From Paenibacillus gorillae (GTDB lineage: Bacteria; Bacillota; Bacilli; Paenibacillales; Paenibacillaceae): a stretch of DNA of 57,761 nt. This document shows, piece by piece, positions 23,879 to 32,636 of the stretch (position 1 is its first letter; the number at the start of each line of letters is the position of its first letter). The position numbers and the translations under genes are program-made. The notes beneath the pieces were generated by a model. That model had not been told where the DNA came from and did not search any database. It saw only the letters and a program-made list of their open reading frames with translations. The stretch covers positions 1 through 57,761 of the forward strand of contig NZ_CBVJ010000123.1 of assembly GCF_000513275.1 (NCBI RefSeq). Direction: 5' to 3'.

Positions 23879-25990
23879 TTGTATATCACTGCGATGATTA
23901 TCGCTCAAGTAAGTTTATTCCTGTCCATTATACTGTCATGGATTGCGGGAAACAAAGCATCCACTTTACTATACAGCCGCTCAGAGGAGCATCTAAATCG
24001 GAATGCCCGTACTCTTAAAAGATGGGCTATCGTCCTATCCGTGCCTGCCGCCGGGGTTATTGTTGCGGTTATTATGATGCTTGCATCCAGCAAGCCTATA
24101 TTTTGGGCTGATCGATTGCTCCTGCTTCCGCTTGCCGCCATCCCGCCGTTCATGCTATGGATCATGACCATTCCCCGGCTGCGCCGGATCCGGCAAGCAA
24201 CAGGCCGCAAGCTGATGAGCCCGCTGGATGTCAGACTCCGGGGGCGGTCGGCACAGCCTGCGGTCGTTCTGCCTTACCAGTTGTCGACGCTCTGCTCCCT
24301 GACTGGGTTATATTTGCTTCTGACTTCGACGATGCCATCCAGTTTATTCGGGATTGTCATCCCGCTACTTGTGCTTGCCGTAGCGGCACTTGGGTTATGG
24401 ATGTCGCATTTGAACCGCAGTTCACGCATAGGTCTCACCGGTATCGAACCGGTGAATCGCCCTTGGAGACGTCTGATGGGCCGTTCGGCCATCGTTTTTG
24501 CCGCAGCGGCGATTGCATACTTTCCGTTTCTGTCGCTTAAAAACGACAGCCTGCTTCCCGTCACGCTCGCTATGTCTTCTGGGACCATTGATTATGGCAT
24601 CGGCTCCAAGACAGTTGCGCACCAGCATGGAGGAGAACCGGCCAGCAATCACGCAACAAAGCCCAAGATATCTGTGGATACCTTAACTGGACCGGTGAAT
24701 GGGGAGCCGGCTGTGCGATTCACGCTGACAGCCGAAACAAAGACCATTGCGCTTAGCTCCGGCAAAGAAGTAGAGGCCTGGACGTTTAACGGTCAGACCC
24801 CCGGCCCAGAACTGCGCGTGCGCCAAGGCCAGCTGGTGGAGGTCACGCTTATCAATAAAAACATCAAAACCGGCGCAACCCTGCATTGGCATGGCTTGGA
24901 CGTACCCAATGCGGAGGATGGCATAGCTGGCGTTACACAAAATGCTGTCATGCCGGGTGAAAGTTATACTTATCGCTTTGTCGCCAAGCAAGCCGGGACA
25001 TACTGGTACCACTCCCACCAGGAATCTATGGAAGCCGTGCAGCGAGGCTTGTTCGGCCCCTTAATCGTCGAGCCAGCCAAAGGGCTGCCGGCTGGAACTA
25101 AAGATATCAATGTGATCAGCCATATTTGGCAGGGTGCGGGCTTCGCGATCGGCACCAACGACGGAATCGAGCAGATCCGAATCGCACCGGGTACGCCAGT
25201 GCGCCTGCGGCTCGTTAATACCGACGACTGGGTACGCCAGTCCTATCGGCTGGTTGGAACTCCATTTCAAGTAGCTGCAATCGATGGAACCGACGTCATT
25301 CAGCCAGGCGATTTGAGCAACGTAAGCTTGAAGCTGACTACCGGAGGTCGATATGACGTAACGTTCATCATGCCGGAGACACCCGTTTATTTGGCAGTTG
25401 GCGCTGGTAAGGCGGGGGACAAACTCGGCCTGCTCATGAGCGCTAGCGGTGAAGCAGCTGTTCCAGCGCTAAAAAGCAGCTTTCCGCTGACAGCCGAGTT
25501 CGATCCTCTTCACTACGGTAAGCCTGCAGAGACGCAGTTTGATGCGAACAGCTCATTTGACCGGGAGTTCAAGCTGGTGTTGGACAACAAACTGGGCTTT
25601 TATAATGGTGAGCTTGGCTTTCATTACACGATGAACGGCAAGCTGTTCCCGGACACGCCGATGTTTATGGTGAAGGAAGGCGAACTCGTGAAAATGACGA
25701 TCGTCAATCGCGGCTCCGTTGACCACCCCATGCATCTGCATGGTCACCATATGCTCGTGCTGTCGCGCAACGGAGTACAGGCAACCGGCAGTCCATGGTG
25801 GTCCGACACGCTCGACGTTACGCCAGGGGACGTATTTGAGGTTGGCTTCATCGCCGACAACCCGGGAATATGGATGGACCATTGCCACAACCTGGCGCAT
25901 GCAGCCGTCGGGATGTCCATGCACCTTATGTATGAGGGAGTTGACTCCCCTTATAAAATCGGCAGCGGCACCGTTAACCGTCCGGAGTAG
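23879..25990 (+). CDS. Multicopper oxidase with N-terminal membrane domain
   Basis: 703 residues. About 1-230 hold six or so membrane helices; the rest is a three-cupredoxin multicopper oxidase that should face outside. All four copper motifs are present: LHWHGLD, YWYHSHQ, HPMHLHGHHM and HCHNLAHAAVGM (type 1 Cys with axial Met). Such enzymes oxidise metal ions or phenols with reduction of oxygen to water. TTG start with GGGGAGG 8 bases upstream. The membrane fusion replaces the signal peptide found in ordinary family members. Confidence 0.9.
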   Translation: MYITAMIIAQVSLFLSIILSWIAGNKASTLLYSRSEEHLNRNARTLKRWAIVLSVPAAGVIVAVIMMLASSKPIFWADRLLLLPLAAIPPFMLWIMTIPRLRRIRQATGRKLMSPLDVRLRGRSAQPAVVLPYQLSTLCSLTGLYLLLTSTMPSSLFGIVIPLLVLAVAALGLWMSHLNRSSRIGLTGIEPVNRPWRRLMGRSAIVFAAAAIAYFPFLSLKNDSLLPVTLAMSSGTIDYGIGSKTVAHQHGGEPASNHATKPKISVDTLTGPVNGEPAVRFTLTAETKTIALSSGKEVEAWTFNGQTPGPELRVRQGQLVEVTLINKNIKTGATLHWHGLDVPNAEDGIAGVTQNAVMPGESYTYRFVAKQAGTYWYHSHQESMEAVQRGLFGPLIVEPAKGLPAGTKDINVISHIWQGAGFAIGTNDGIEQIRIAPGTPVRLRLVNTDDWVRQSYRLVGTPFQVAAIDGTDVIQPGDLSNVSLKLTTGGRYDVTFIMPETPVYLAVGAGKAGDKLGLLMSASGEAAVPALKSSFPLTAEFDPLHYGKPAETQFDANSSFDREFKLVLDNKLGFYNGELGFHYTMNGKLFPDTPMFMVKEGELVKMTIVNRGSVDHPMHLHGHHMLVLSRNGVQATGSPWWSDTLDVTPGDVFEVGFIADNPGIWMDHCHNLAHAAVGMSMHLMYEGVDSPYKIGSGTVNRPE

Positions 25991-26021
25991 GCGGGTGATA
26001 TGATGAAGTTCCGTAACTTTT

Positions 26022-26060
26022 GAGCTTAAGACCCTTGGAGGGTCTTAAGCTCTTTCTTTT
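26022..26060 (+). terminator. Intrinsic terminator of the oxidase gene
   Basis: Perfect 13-bp stem GAGCTTAAGACCC/GGGTCTTAAGCTC (arms 26022-26034 and 26040-26052) followed by TTTCTTTT. It is also the first unit of the 125-bp tandem array. Confidence 0.9.
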
Positions 26061-26350
26061 GCCTCGTTGCGAGGCTGTTAAGGCCCCGACAGGGTCTTGT
26101 CGGCCTAATTTCACGCGATTTACGGCGGGCGAACGATTAATTTCGCAGGGTTAAGACCCTTAGAGGGACCTAATCTCTTTCTTTTGCCTTGCCGCGTGGC
26201 CGCTAAGACCCTGGCAGGGTCTTGTCGGCCTATTTTCACGCGATTTTCGGCGGGTGAACGACTGATTTCGCAGGGTTAAGACCCCCGGAGGGTCTTAACC
26301 TCTTTTTTTGCCTTGCCGCGTGGCCGCTAAGGCCCTGACAGGGTCTTAAT
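26022..26350. repeat. 125-bp tandem array of terminator-like units
   Basis: The core TTAAGACCC starts at 26026, 26151 and 26276, exactly 125 bases apart. Each unit holds a GGGTCTTAA hairpin with a TCTTTCTTTTGCCT tail, a second hairpin AAGGCCCTGACAGGGTCTT (variants), and a conserved linker around TTTCACGCGATTT. The third unit is cut short. A degenerate relative (CTAAGACCC...GGGTCTTAAC) occurs at about 27125-27175. Confidence 0.85.
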
Positions 26351-26454
26351 GGTCTGCTTAAGGTGCCATTGAGCCTTGTTAGTTACAGGGTGCTGATTAG
26401 CACTACATGATGCGGAAAGTAAAGAACGAAAAGATCAGCGGTGTTGGTTAGCAC

Positions 26455-26600
26455 CTGCAACGAAGCCGATTCGCTGTTTAGCGAAGCTAAATTCGCTGTA
26501 GGACTTGAATCAGCAGCGTGTCGTCTAATTAGCGAAGCAAATTTCGCTTTTCGTGAACCTTGGTTCGCCAACTGCGAAACTTGCTTCGCTCCGCTACCTT
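26455..26600. repeat. Cluster of short GCGAA/TTCGC palindromes
   Basis: Several short inverted repeats with arms CGAAGC and TTCGC and 2-6 base centres. The pair at about 26460-26502 matches the left edge of the window (52-90). Confidence 0.6.
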
Positions 26601-26639
26601 AGATGCCTCGCACTACCTCCTGCAACGAAGTTCTCTTCG

Positions 26640-26985
26640 CTAATTTGCGAAGCTGCTTCGTTGCAGGCCAATCGAGGGGCTGTCAATTACGAAATTCGCT
26701 TCGTGTTACAAGCCAATTGGAGGGCTGTGCCATCATTGCGAAGCTGCTTCGTTGCAGGCCAATCGGGGGCTGTCAATTACGAAATTCGCTTCGTGTTGCC
26801 AATTGGAGGGCTGTGCCATCATTGCGAAGCTGCTTCGTTGCAGGCCAATGGGGGGCTGTCAATTACGAGATTCACACTTCGTGTTACAAGCCAATTGGAG
26901 GGCTGTGCCATCACCGCGAAGCTGCTTCGTTGCAGGCCAATCGGGGGGCTGTGCCATCATTGCGAAGCTGCTTCGTTGCAGCCCC
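26640..26985. repeat. Tandem array of about 90-bp palindromic units
   Basis: The palindromic core GCGAAGCTGCTTCGTTGCAG starts at 26647, 26738, 26824, 26916 and 26962 (steps 91, 86, 92, 46). Between cores lie two alternating conserved pieces: GGGGGCTGTCAATTACGA followed by TTCGCTTCGTGTTACAAGCC, and AATTGGAGGGCTGTGCCATC. The open frames across it are repeat-encoded and I do not call a gene. The rest of 25991-27284 also holds no gene that I can support. Confidence 0.85.
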
Positions 26986-27284
26986 CATCGTAGGCAGCCA
27001 TCATTGGAACACGCCTCTCTTCGGCGTTGTAAATGCTAACAGGGTGTGGCATCCGAAGCAGCGTAGAGTAAACGAGCACACCCTGACGCAGTACTGTGAG
27101 ATTAAAGACCGTTAGTCCGCGCCTTTCTTTTTGCCTCCCCACGGGAGGCGCTAAGACCCCGCTGGGTCTTAACGGCCTCATCCCGCCTCCTGCTTGCCAT
27201 TATCGCACAAGGTTTGACCGCCGACGTGCGACCGAGCCCGCGTGCCGCTATGGCACCGCGCGCGGGCATATCGTGCTGGAGTGA

Positions 27285-28175
27285 TTAGCTTAGTCCCTCT
27301 TCGCTGCCTCCCAGCATATCGATGAAGGCCTGAAGCGGAGCGGACATCCATTTTTTCGGATGGATGAGGTGCTGCAGGTCAAAGCGAATGTCCGGGTGTT
27401 GGAACGGCAGCGCGACCAGCTTGCCCGCAGCCAACTCACTGGCCACGACCATTTGCGGCAGCAAGGCAATACCCAATCCGTTGACGACACATTGCTTGAT
27501 CGCCTCCGGATTGCCCAATTCGAACAAGCTGGTAAAAGCTATCTCTCCTTCTCTCAGCACTTTCTCGAACATTCCACGATAGATACAGCTCTCCTCGGAT
27601 ATGATCAGCTCCGCACCATTCAAATCGCTCAGCTCCACCTTCGGGAGAAGCCCAAGAGGATGATTCGGCAGCGCAACGAGCACTAGAGGCTCTTCGCGTA
27701 CCGCCGTACATAGGAGCGAGGTGTCGGCTGGCTTTACATCCAGCAGAAGACCAATGTCGAACTCGCCTTCTTTTACCTTGCTCACAATATTCGATTCACG
27801 CTCCGGTTGAAGCTGGATGTTCAGCCCTGGAAACATCCGCCGCAATCGATGCAAGTACGGAGGCAGAAAATACGCCGCCAAGGAATCGATCGCCCCGATA
27901 ACGAGCGTTCCTCCTGCAGAACCCGCCACCGTTTCTCGGGACTCGTCGTACAGATCCAGCATCTGCGAGGCCAGCTTCAACAACGCCTCTCCGGGAGGCG
28001 TTAGGCGCATATAACGCCCGTACCGTTCAAGGAGAGGCACGCCATAATGCTTTTCCAGCTTCTGAATTTGGACGGTTACGCTCGACTGCGCATACCCGAG
28101 CTCCTCTGCCGCCCGGGTAATGCTCCTTCTCCTGGCAACCTCGCGAAACGTATGCAAATAGACGAGATCCAGCAT
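27285..28175 (-). CDS. LysR-family transcriptional regulator
   Basis: A 296-residue LysR-type regulator: N-terminal winged helix with ARRRSITRAAEELGYAQSSV near residues 14-33, then the effector-binding domain (about 90-290). The start at the internal ATG is set by GGAGG 8 bases upstream. It is divergent from a dapA-like gene with 147 bases between starts, so it probably controls that gene and itself. Its effector is unknown. Confidence 0.9.
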   Translation of the reverse strand: MLDLVYLHTFREVARRRSITRAAEELGYAQSSVTVQIQKLEKHYGVPLLERYGRYMRLTPPGEALLKLASQMLDLYDESRETVAGSAGGTLVIGAIDSLAAYFLPPYLHRLRRMFPGLNIQLQPERESNIVSKVKEGEFDIGLLLDVKPADTSLLCTAVREEPLVLVALPNHPLGLLPKVELSDLNGAELIISEESCIYRGMFEKVLREGEIAFTSLFELGNPEAIKQCVVNGLGIALLPQMVVASELAAGKLVALPFQHPDIRFDLQHLIHPKKWMSAPLQAFIDMLGGSEEGLS

Positions 28176-28207
28176 TTTACCCACCTCCATCTACTATTAC
28201 TATTACG

Positions 28208-28242
28208 ATTATCGATGATAGCCATTACTAAGTATCGATAAT
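28208..28242. promoter_or_regulatory. Candidate LysR operator between lysR and dapA
   Basis: Perfect inverted repeat ATTATCGAT (28208-28216) and ATCGATAAT (28234-28242) with a 17-base centre, midway between the divergent starts. The region is rich in GATAAT-like repeats. Confidence 0.55.
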
Positions 28243-28322
28243 GATGATACTCCGATCATGCTACAGTATAGATAATCATTCAAGCCCCATTTTTTCCTAT
28301 ACGTTAAAAGGAGTTGACCATA

Positions 28323-29192
28323 ATGAACGAGCAACAGCTAAAAGGCATTTTCGTCCCGGTCGTCACCCCGTTTCTTCCTAACGGCGAGCTGGATATCCCT
28401 TCTTTCGAGCGTTATATCGACAATTTACTGCACCGCGGTGTGAACGGGATCGTAGTAAACGGTACAACTGGCGAGTCTCCGACCGTTACGACAGCAGAGC
28501 TTCCCCTCCTAATGGAGGCAGCATTGCGGGCAAGAGGCACCCGTTTGCACATTCCTATTGTACTCGGCACTGGAACCAACGATACCGCCTCCACCGTCAA
28601 CCGCACCCGGCTGGCTGGAGAGCTTGGCGCTGATGCAGCACTTGTCGTTGTCCCTTACTATAACCGCCCTTCCCAAAAAGGCATTATCGAACACTACCGC
28701 CGGGCGGCAGACACTGGCATTCCAGTGATTGCCTACGAAATTCCGCAGCGCACAGGCGTCCGCTCCACGGCTGAGACCATTTTAACTATACTTTCATTAG
28801 AAGGCGTCATCGGTTTAAAAGACAGCTCCGGCGGTGTCGCTCTGATGACAGAGCTTGCTCGTCATACAACGAAACCGGTGCTTAGCGGGGAGGACGAGAG
28901 TTTTCTCGCGATGCTGGGCAGCGGAGCCCAAGGCGGGATGATGGCATCTGCCAGCGTTCATACCGAATCTTTTCTCGAAGTATATGCACTATTCCAAAAC
29001 AGTAAGCTGACCGAAGCGAGAGAGGCATTCGGACAACTGCTGCCGCTCGTTCGGCTGCTGTTCCAAGAGCCGAACCCGGCTCCAATTAAATGGCTGCTGG
29101 CCGAGCAAGGCCTTATCAACTCAGACGAGGTACGGTTGCCATTGACCGGAATTACTGTTGAGCTAAAAAATCTGCTAACCAAGTGGATTTAG
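28323..29192 (+). CDS. dapA: 4-hydroxy-tetrahydrodipicolinate synthase family protein
   Basis: A 289-residue DHDPS/NAL-superfamily aldolase, which in the lysine pathway condenses pyruvate and aspartate semialdehyde. Visible residues: GTTGESPT (pyruvate-binding Thr pair and Glu), PYYNRPSQ (catalytic Tyr), IPQRTGV (Arg) and GLKDSSG (Schiff-base Lys). The ATG is 9 bases after GGAG; an in-frame TTG just upstream is too close to the RBS. It is single and LysR-controlled, not in a dap/asd operon, so it may be a second copy with a specialised role. The superfamily includes other aldolases. Confidence 0.85.
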   Translation: MNEQQLKGIFVPVVTPFLPNGELDIPSFERYIDNLLHRGVNGIVVNGTTGESPTVTTAELPLLMEAALRARGTRLHIPIVLGTGTNDTASTVNRTRLAGELGADAALVVVPYYNRPSQKGIIEHYRRAADTGIPVIAYEIPQRTGVRSTAETILTILSLEGVIGLKDSSGGVALMTELARHTTKPVLSGEDESFLAMLGSGAQGGMMASASVHTESFLEVYALFQNSKLTEAREAFGQLLPLVRLLFQEPNPAPIKWLLAEQGLINSDEVRLPLTGITVELKNLLTKWI

Positions 29193-29372
29193 TTCGTTGT
29201 TCACGGTTCTCCTTACCGAATACCAGCTAATCACAAACGAAGAGTTGAAGCCTCGTCTGCCTTATATACCCTATGCCAAGTCACTTCACATTTCGTCATC
29301 CATGCATCCATTACAAGCCTAGCTGTCTGCCGATCCTAGTCACCCGGGCGCTAGGCTTGCGGTGAATGGTTT

Positions 29373-29381
29373 TGGTATAAT
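29373..29381 (+). promoter_or_regulatory. Extended -10 promoter for the aldo-keto reductase
   Basis: TGGTATAAT (TG plus TATAAT at 29376-29381) with no good -35, 60 bases before the GTG start. The remainder of 29193-29441 shows nothing else. Confidence 0.5.
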
Positions 29382-29441
29382 GGGAAAAGAAACCACGACA
29401 CCAAACAGCCAACTGAATGAAAGCTAAAGGAGTGACACGGC

Positions 29442-30422
29442 GTGAAATACAATCGACTCGGCAACAGCGGGCTTCATGTATCCGCACTTGGACTTGGCAC
29501 TAATTCTTTCGGCTCCAGAGCGGATCAGCAGACATCCGAACGCATTATTAACGTTGCACTGGATCAAGGCATCAACTTCATCGATACGGCCAACATCTAT
29601 TCTGCTACGGCGTCAGAGACGATTATCGGCTCTGTCATTGGGGGCAGACGGAGCGAGGTTGTCCTGGCAACGAAAGCCGGGCTGCCGCGGGGAGACGGTC
29701 CCAATGCAAGAGGCTCCTCCCGCTTTCATCTGCAGTCGGAGCTGGAGGGCAGCCTGAAACGGCTGAAAACCGATTATGTCGATCTCTATCAAATTCATAC
29801 ATTCGATCCTTACACACCGCTTGAGGAGACGCTTCGTACGCTGGATGATATGGTTCGCTCCGGCAAAGTCCGCTATATCGGCGCCTCTAACTATGCGGCC
29901 TGGGAGCTGATGAAAGCACTTGGCATCAGTGACCATCTCGGTCTTAATCGCTTTGTGTCCATGCAAACGAGCTATTCGCTTGCGGACCGGACACCGGAGC
30001 GCGAGCTTGTGCCGCTCTGCCAGGATCAAGGACTTGGCATTATTCCGTACTTCCCGCTCGCCGGAGGCATTCTTACCGGTAAATACGGTACGGACGGCTC
30101 CGCGCCAGAGGGCTCCAGAGCACACAAAAACCCTAGCTTCTTAAGCTTTTTCGGCGAACGGAATCTAGAGCTTGGACGCAACGTCAGCACATTAGCGAAG
30201 CAGCTGGACAGTACGGCAAGCGCGTTATCGCTGGCTTGGCTCATGCATCAGCCGGTCGTCTCCACCGTCATTGTAGGCGCAACGAGTGCGCCGCAGCTTG
30301 AAGACAATCTGCAAAGCGTCTCGCTGGATCTCCAACCGGAAAACCTTAAGGAACTGGATCAAATCAGCCGATCCTTCCGTAATGGCGAGCCCTTCGCGCT
30401 GTATCGCCTGCCGCAGGCTTAA
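29442..30422 (+). CDS. Aldo/keto reductase
   Basis: A 326-residue NADPH-dependent reductase with a TIM-barrel fold. The catalytic tetrad is visible: Asp and Tyr in FIDTANIYS, Lys in VLATKAG and His in YQIHTFDP. The C-terminal cofactor region reads VIVGATSAPQLEDNL. It belongs to the Tas/YghZ-like group; the substrate cannot be told. GTG start with AAGGAG 9-10 bases upstream. It stands alone, converging on a LysR gene. Confidence 0.92.
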   Translation: MKYNRLGNSGLHVSALGLGTNSFGSRADQQTSERIINVALDQGINFIDTANIYSATASETIIGSVIGGRRSEVVLATKAGLPRGDGPNARGSSRFHLQSELEGSLKRLKTDYVDLYQIHTFDPYTPLEETLRTLDDMVRSGKVRYIGASNYAAWELMKALGISDHLGLNRFVSMQTSYSLADRTPERELVPLCQDQGLGIIPYFPLAGGILTGKYGTDGSAPEGSRAHKNPSFLSFFGERNLELGRNVSTLAKQLDSTASALSLAWLMHQPVVSTVIVGATSAPQLEDNLQSVSLDLQPENLKELDQISRSFRNGEPFALYRLPQA

Positions 30423-30486
30423 TTCAAGCCTGAAGCACCGCGCGCAGTTCCAACGCACATTAGGGTATCGAACGAAACGGACTAGC

Positions 30487-31392
30487 CTATTCCAGCTCAG
30501 GCAGCCCCTGATGAGCGCGCAATATTTCTAGAAAAACCTGCAGCGCTTTCGTCTGCAGCTGATCGTCAATCCGAACAAGCGAGAACTCTCTTTCTACAGG
30601 CTGGCCCTCCAGGGTCAGCCTATTTAACGTACCCAGCTTAATTTCCTTGCGTACCGCCCAATGAGACAGCAGCGTAATCCCTAAGCCCGCTTCCACCGAC
30701 TCCTTAATAATCTGCGTGCTGCCAAACTCCATTGTTGCAGGAGATTGCAGCCCGTTGTCACTGAACATTCGCTCCGTAGCCTCACGAGTGCCAGAGCCTT
30801 CTTCCCGAACGATCCATGTCTGATCTTGAAGCTGGGCTGCTGTTACATCCTCTGCCTCTCCCAAGGCGGGATGAGCGGAGGAAGCAATAATATACATCCG
30901 ATCCTTCGCAAAAGGCTCTACATGCAGCCTCCCATTTCCATGTTGTAGCTCACCCTCTACAATGCCGATATCAAGCTGCCTGCCCGCGACCAGCTCGGCA
31001 ATCTCTTTCGAATTGCTGATCGTAATCGTCGGCTTGATTTCCGGGTAATGACGCTGCAAATAGGCAATGGTATGAGGGAGCGCATATTCGCCAAAAGTAT
31101 AGCTGGCCCCGATCGCCAAGGTCCCACTTGCCTCATTCATTAGATCATGGACCAGACTCTGCATGCTTGTGTACAATCCGGCAATCTCTTTCCCATGCCG
31201 ATAGACAATCCTCCCTGCTTCGTTCAGCCGGACATACTTGTTGCTGCGCTCCAGCAGCTTTGTGCCCATCTCGCTCTCCAGCGCTTGAATATGCTGGCTC
31301 ACTGCAGGCTGCGTCATATGAAGCGCCTCAGCAGCCCTCGTGAAGTTCATCTTCTCCGCAACCGCTATAAATACGAGCATAGATTGATCCAA
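30487..31392 (-). CDS. LysR-family regulator, divergent from yeiH
   Basis: A 301-residue LysR-type regulator. The DNA-binding helix appears as MNFTRAAEALHMTQPAVSQH. The start is assigned to TTG at 31392 (TTG-GAT-CAA-TCT-ATG) behind GGGGGG/GAGGA, giving the typical family opening (M)DQSMLVFIAVAEK. It is divergent from a YeiH exporter gene, the same pairing as yeiE-yeiH in enterobacteria, so it most likely regulates that gene. Confidence 0.88.
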   Translation of the reverse strand: MDQSMLVFIAVAEKMNFTRAAEALHMTQPAVSQHIQALESEMGTKLLERSNKYVRLNEAGRIVYRHGKEIAGLYTSMQSLVHDLMNEASGTLAIGASYTFGEYALPHTIAYLQRHYPEIKPTITISNSKEIAELVAGRQLDIGIVEGELQHGNGRLHVEPFAKDRMYIIASSAHPALGEAEDVTAAQLQDQTWIVREEGSGTREATERMFSDNGLQSPATMEFGSTQIIKESVEAGLGITLLSHWAVRKEIKLGTLNRLTLEGQPVEREFSLVRIDDQLQTKALQVFLEILRAHQGLPELE

Positions 31393-31550
31393 TCCTCGCG
31401 CCCCCCAACATTCAAGCATTTATAATAACCATATCATTATTATAACAATTAGAACTATTTATTTTTCTTATGATAGCTATTCAATTAAGCTTAATTCATA
31501 CCAACGAAACGATAGCCCAACATCATACAACAAGAAGAGGTGAACAGCTC

Positions 31551-32621
31551 ATGCGTACTCTATCTGATAACGCCCTTCCCTATCGTCATGAAAAACAGAA
31601 CCGCCGCCACTACGGCAATATGCTTCGTCTAAAAGAATGGCTCGGCGGTCTCGCCTTTACCATTATCATTGCCGCGGCCGCTTACGGCCTATCCCTGCTG
31701 CCAGGCTTCAACCGGTTAGGCCAGATGGCGCTGGCTATCGGCGTAGCCGTCATTTACCGCCAGCTATTCGGTTATCCCGAGCAATGGCGAAGGGGTATTC
31801 AGCTTGCCTCCAAGCAGTTGCTTCGGTTTGCTATCATTTTATTTGGCCTGCGGCTTAACATCGGCACTGTGCTCCAGCAAGGCTGGGGGCTGCTGTTGCA
31901 AGCTGCGATCGTCGCCCTCTTCGCGATTGGCCTTACAGTCTGGCTTGCACGGCGGCTGAAAGCCGACTTTTCCCTTTCTCTGCTGCTTGGCATTGGCACT
32001 GGCATTTGCGGCGCAGCAGCCATTGCCGCCGTATCGCCTATTCTGAAATCCCGTGACGGCGACACCGCCATCGGAGCTGGTCTCATCGCCCTCATCGGCA
32101 CCATTACTGCCGTAGGCTATACGCTGCTCCAGCCGCTGCTGCCGCTCAGCGCAGAACAATATGGCGCTTGGGCTGGAATCAGTCTGCATGAGATCGCCCA
32201 TGTTGCCTTAGCGGCTCAGCCCGCTGGCGAAGACGCTGTTGTCATGGGGCTGCTCGCTAAGCTGGCACGCGTCTTCATGCTTATCCCGCTTAGCTTCGCG
32301 CTTATTCTCATCATGAAACGCACAAACAAAGGCAAAGGGAAGGCCGCAGCCAAAATCACGTTCCCTTGGTTTCTGCTTGGCTTTATGGCAATGAGCGCCT
32401 TTGGCACCTTTTCCGCCCATACCGCTTTCGCAATTTCCGACTCTGTCTTGAAGCTTCTGGCACAAGCGGCAACCTTCCTTCTGGCGATGGCTATGGTCGG
32501 TCTTGGCCTCAACGTTGATCTGAAGGCTGTTCGGGCAAAAGCGCTCCGGCCATTAGCCGCTGTGTCCATTACGACAGTACTCCTATCGGCGGGCACGCTG
32601 CTTGTCCAATTATTCCTCTAA
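31551..32621 (+). CDS. YeiH/UPF0324-family putative sulfate exporter
   Basis: A 356-residue integral membrane protein with about ten helices. Family signatures: LLGIGTGICGAAAIAAVSPI near the middle, and GISLHEIAHVALAA. YeiH proteins are annotated as putative sulfate/anion exporters; direct proof is limited. The start follows AAGAGGTG by 8-9 bases; the longer frame overlaps the divergent promoter region. It pairs with the LysR gene on the other strand. Confidence 0.88.
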   Translation: MRTLSDNALPYRHEKQNRRHYGNMLRLKEWLGGLAFTIIIAAAAYGLSLLPGFNRLGQMALAIGVAVIYRQLFGYPEQWRRGIQLASKQLLRFAIILFGLRLNIGTVLQQGWGLLLQAAIVALFAIGLTVWLARRLKADFSLSLLLGIGTGICGAAAIAAVSPILKSRDGDTAIGAGLIALIGTITAVGYTLLQPLLPLSAEQYGAWAGISLHEIAHVALAAQPAGEDAVVMGLLAKLARVFMLIPLSFALILIMKRTNKGKGKAAAKITFPWFLLGFMAMSAFGTFSAHTAFAISDSVLKLLAQAATFLLAMAMVGLGLNVDLKAVRAKALRPLAAVSITTVLLSAGTLLVQLFL

Positions 32622-32636
32622 GCAAAAGACTAGCGG

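Noticed and set aside
26640..26985. Possible CRISPR array
   Set aside because: The inter-repeat stretches are themselves conserved between copies and differ in length (46-92), and no cas genes are nearby.
26553..27115. Overlapping open frames of 95-170 codons across the palindromic array
   Set aside because: All three frames are open because the repeat lacks stops; composition follows the repeat and there is no RBS.
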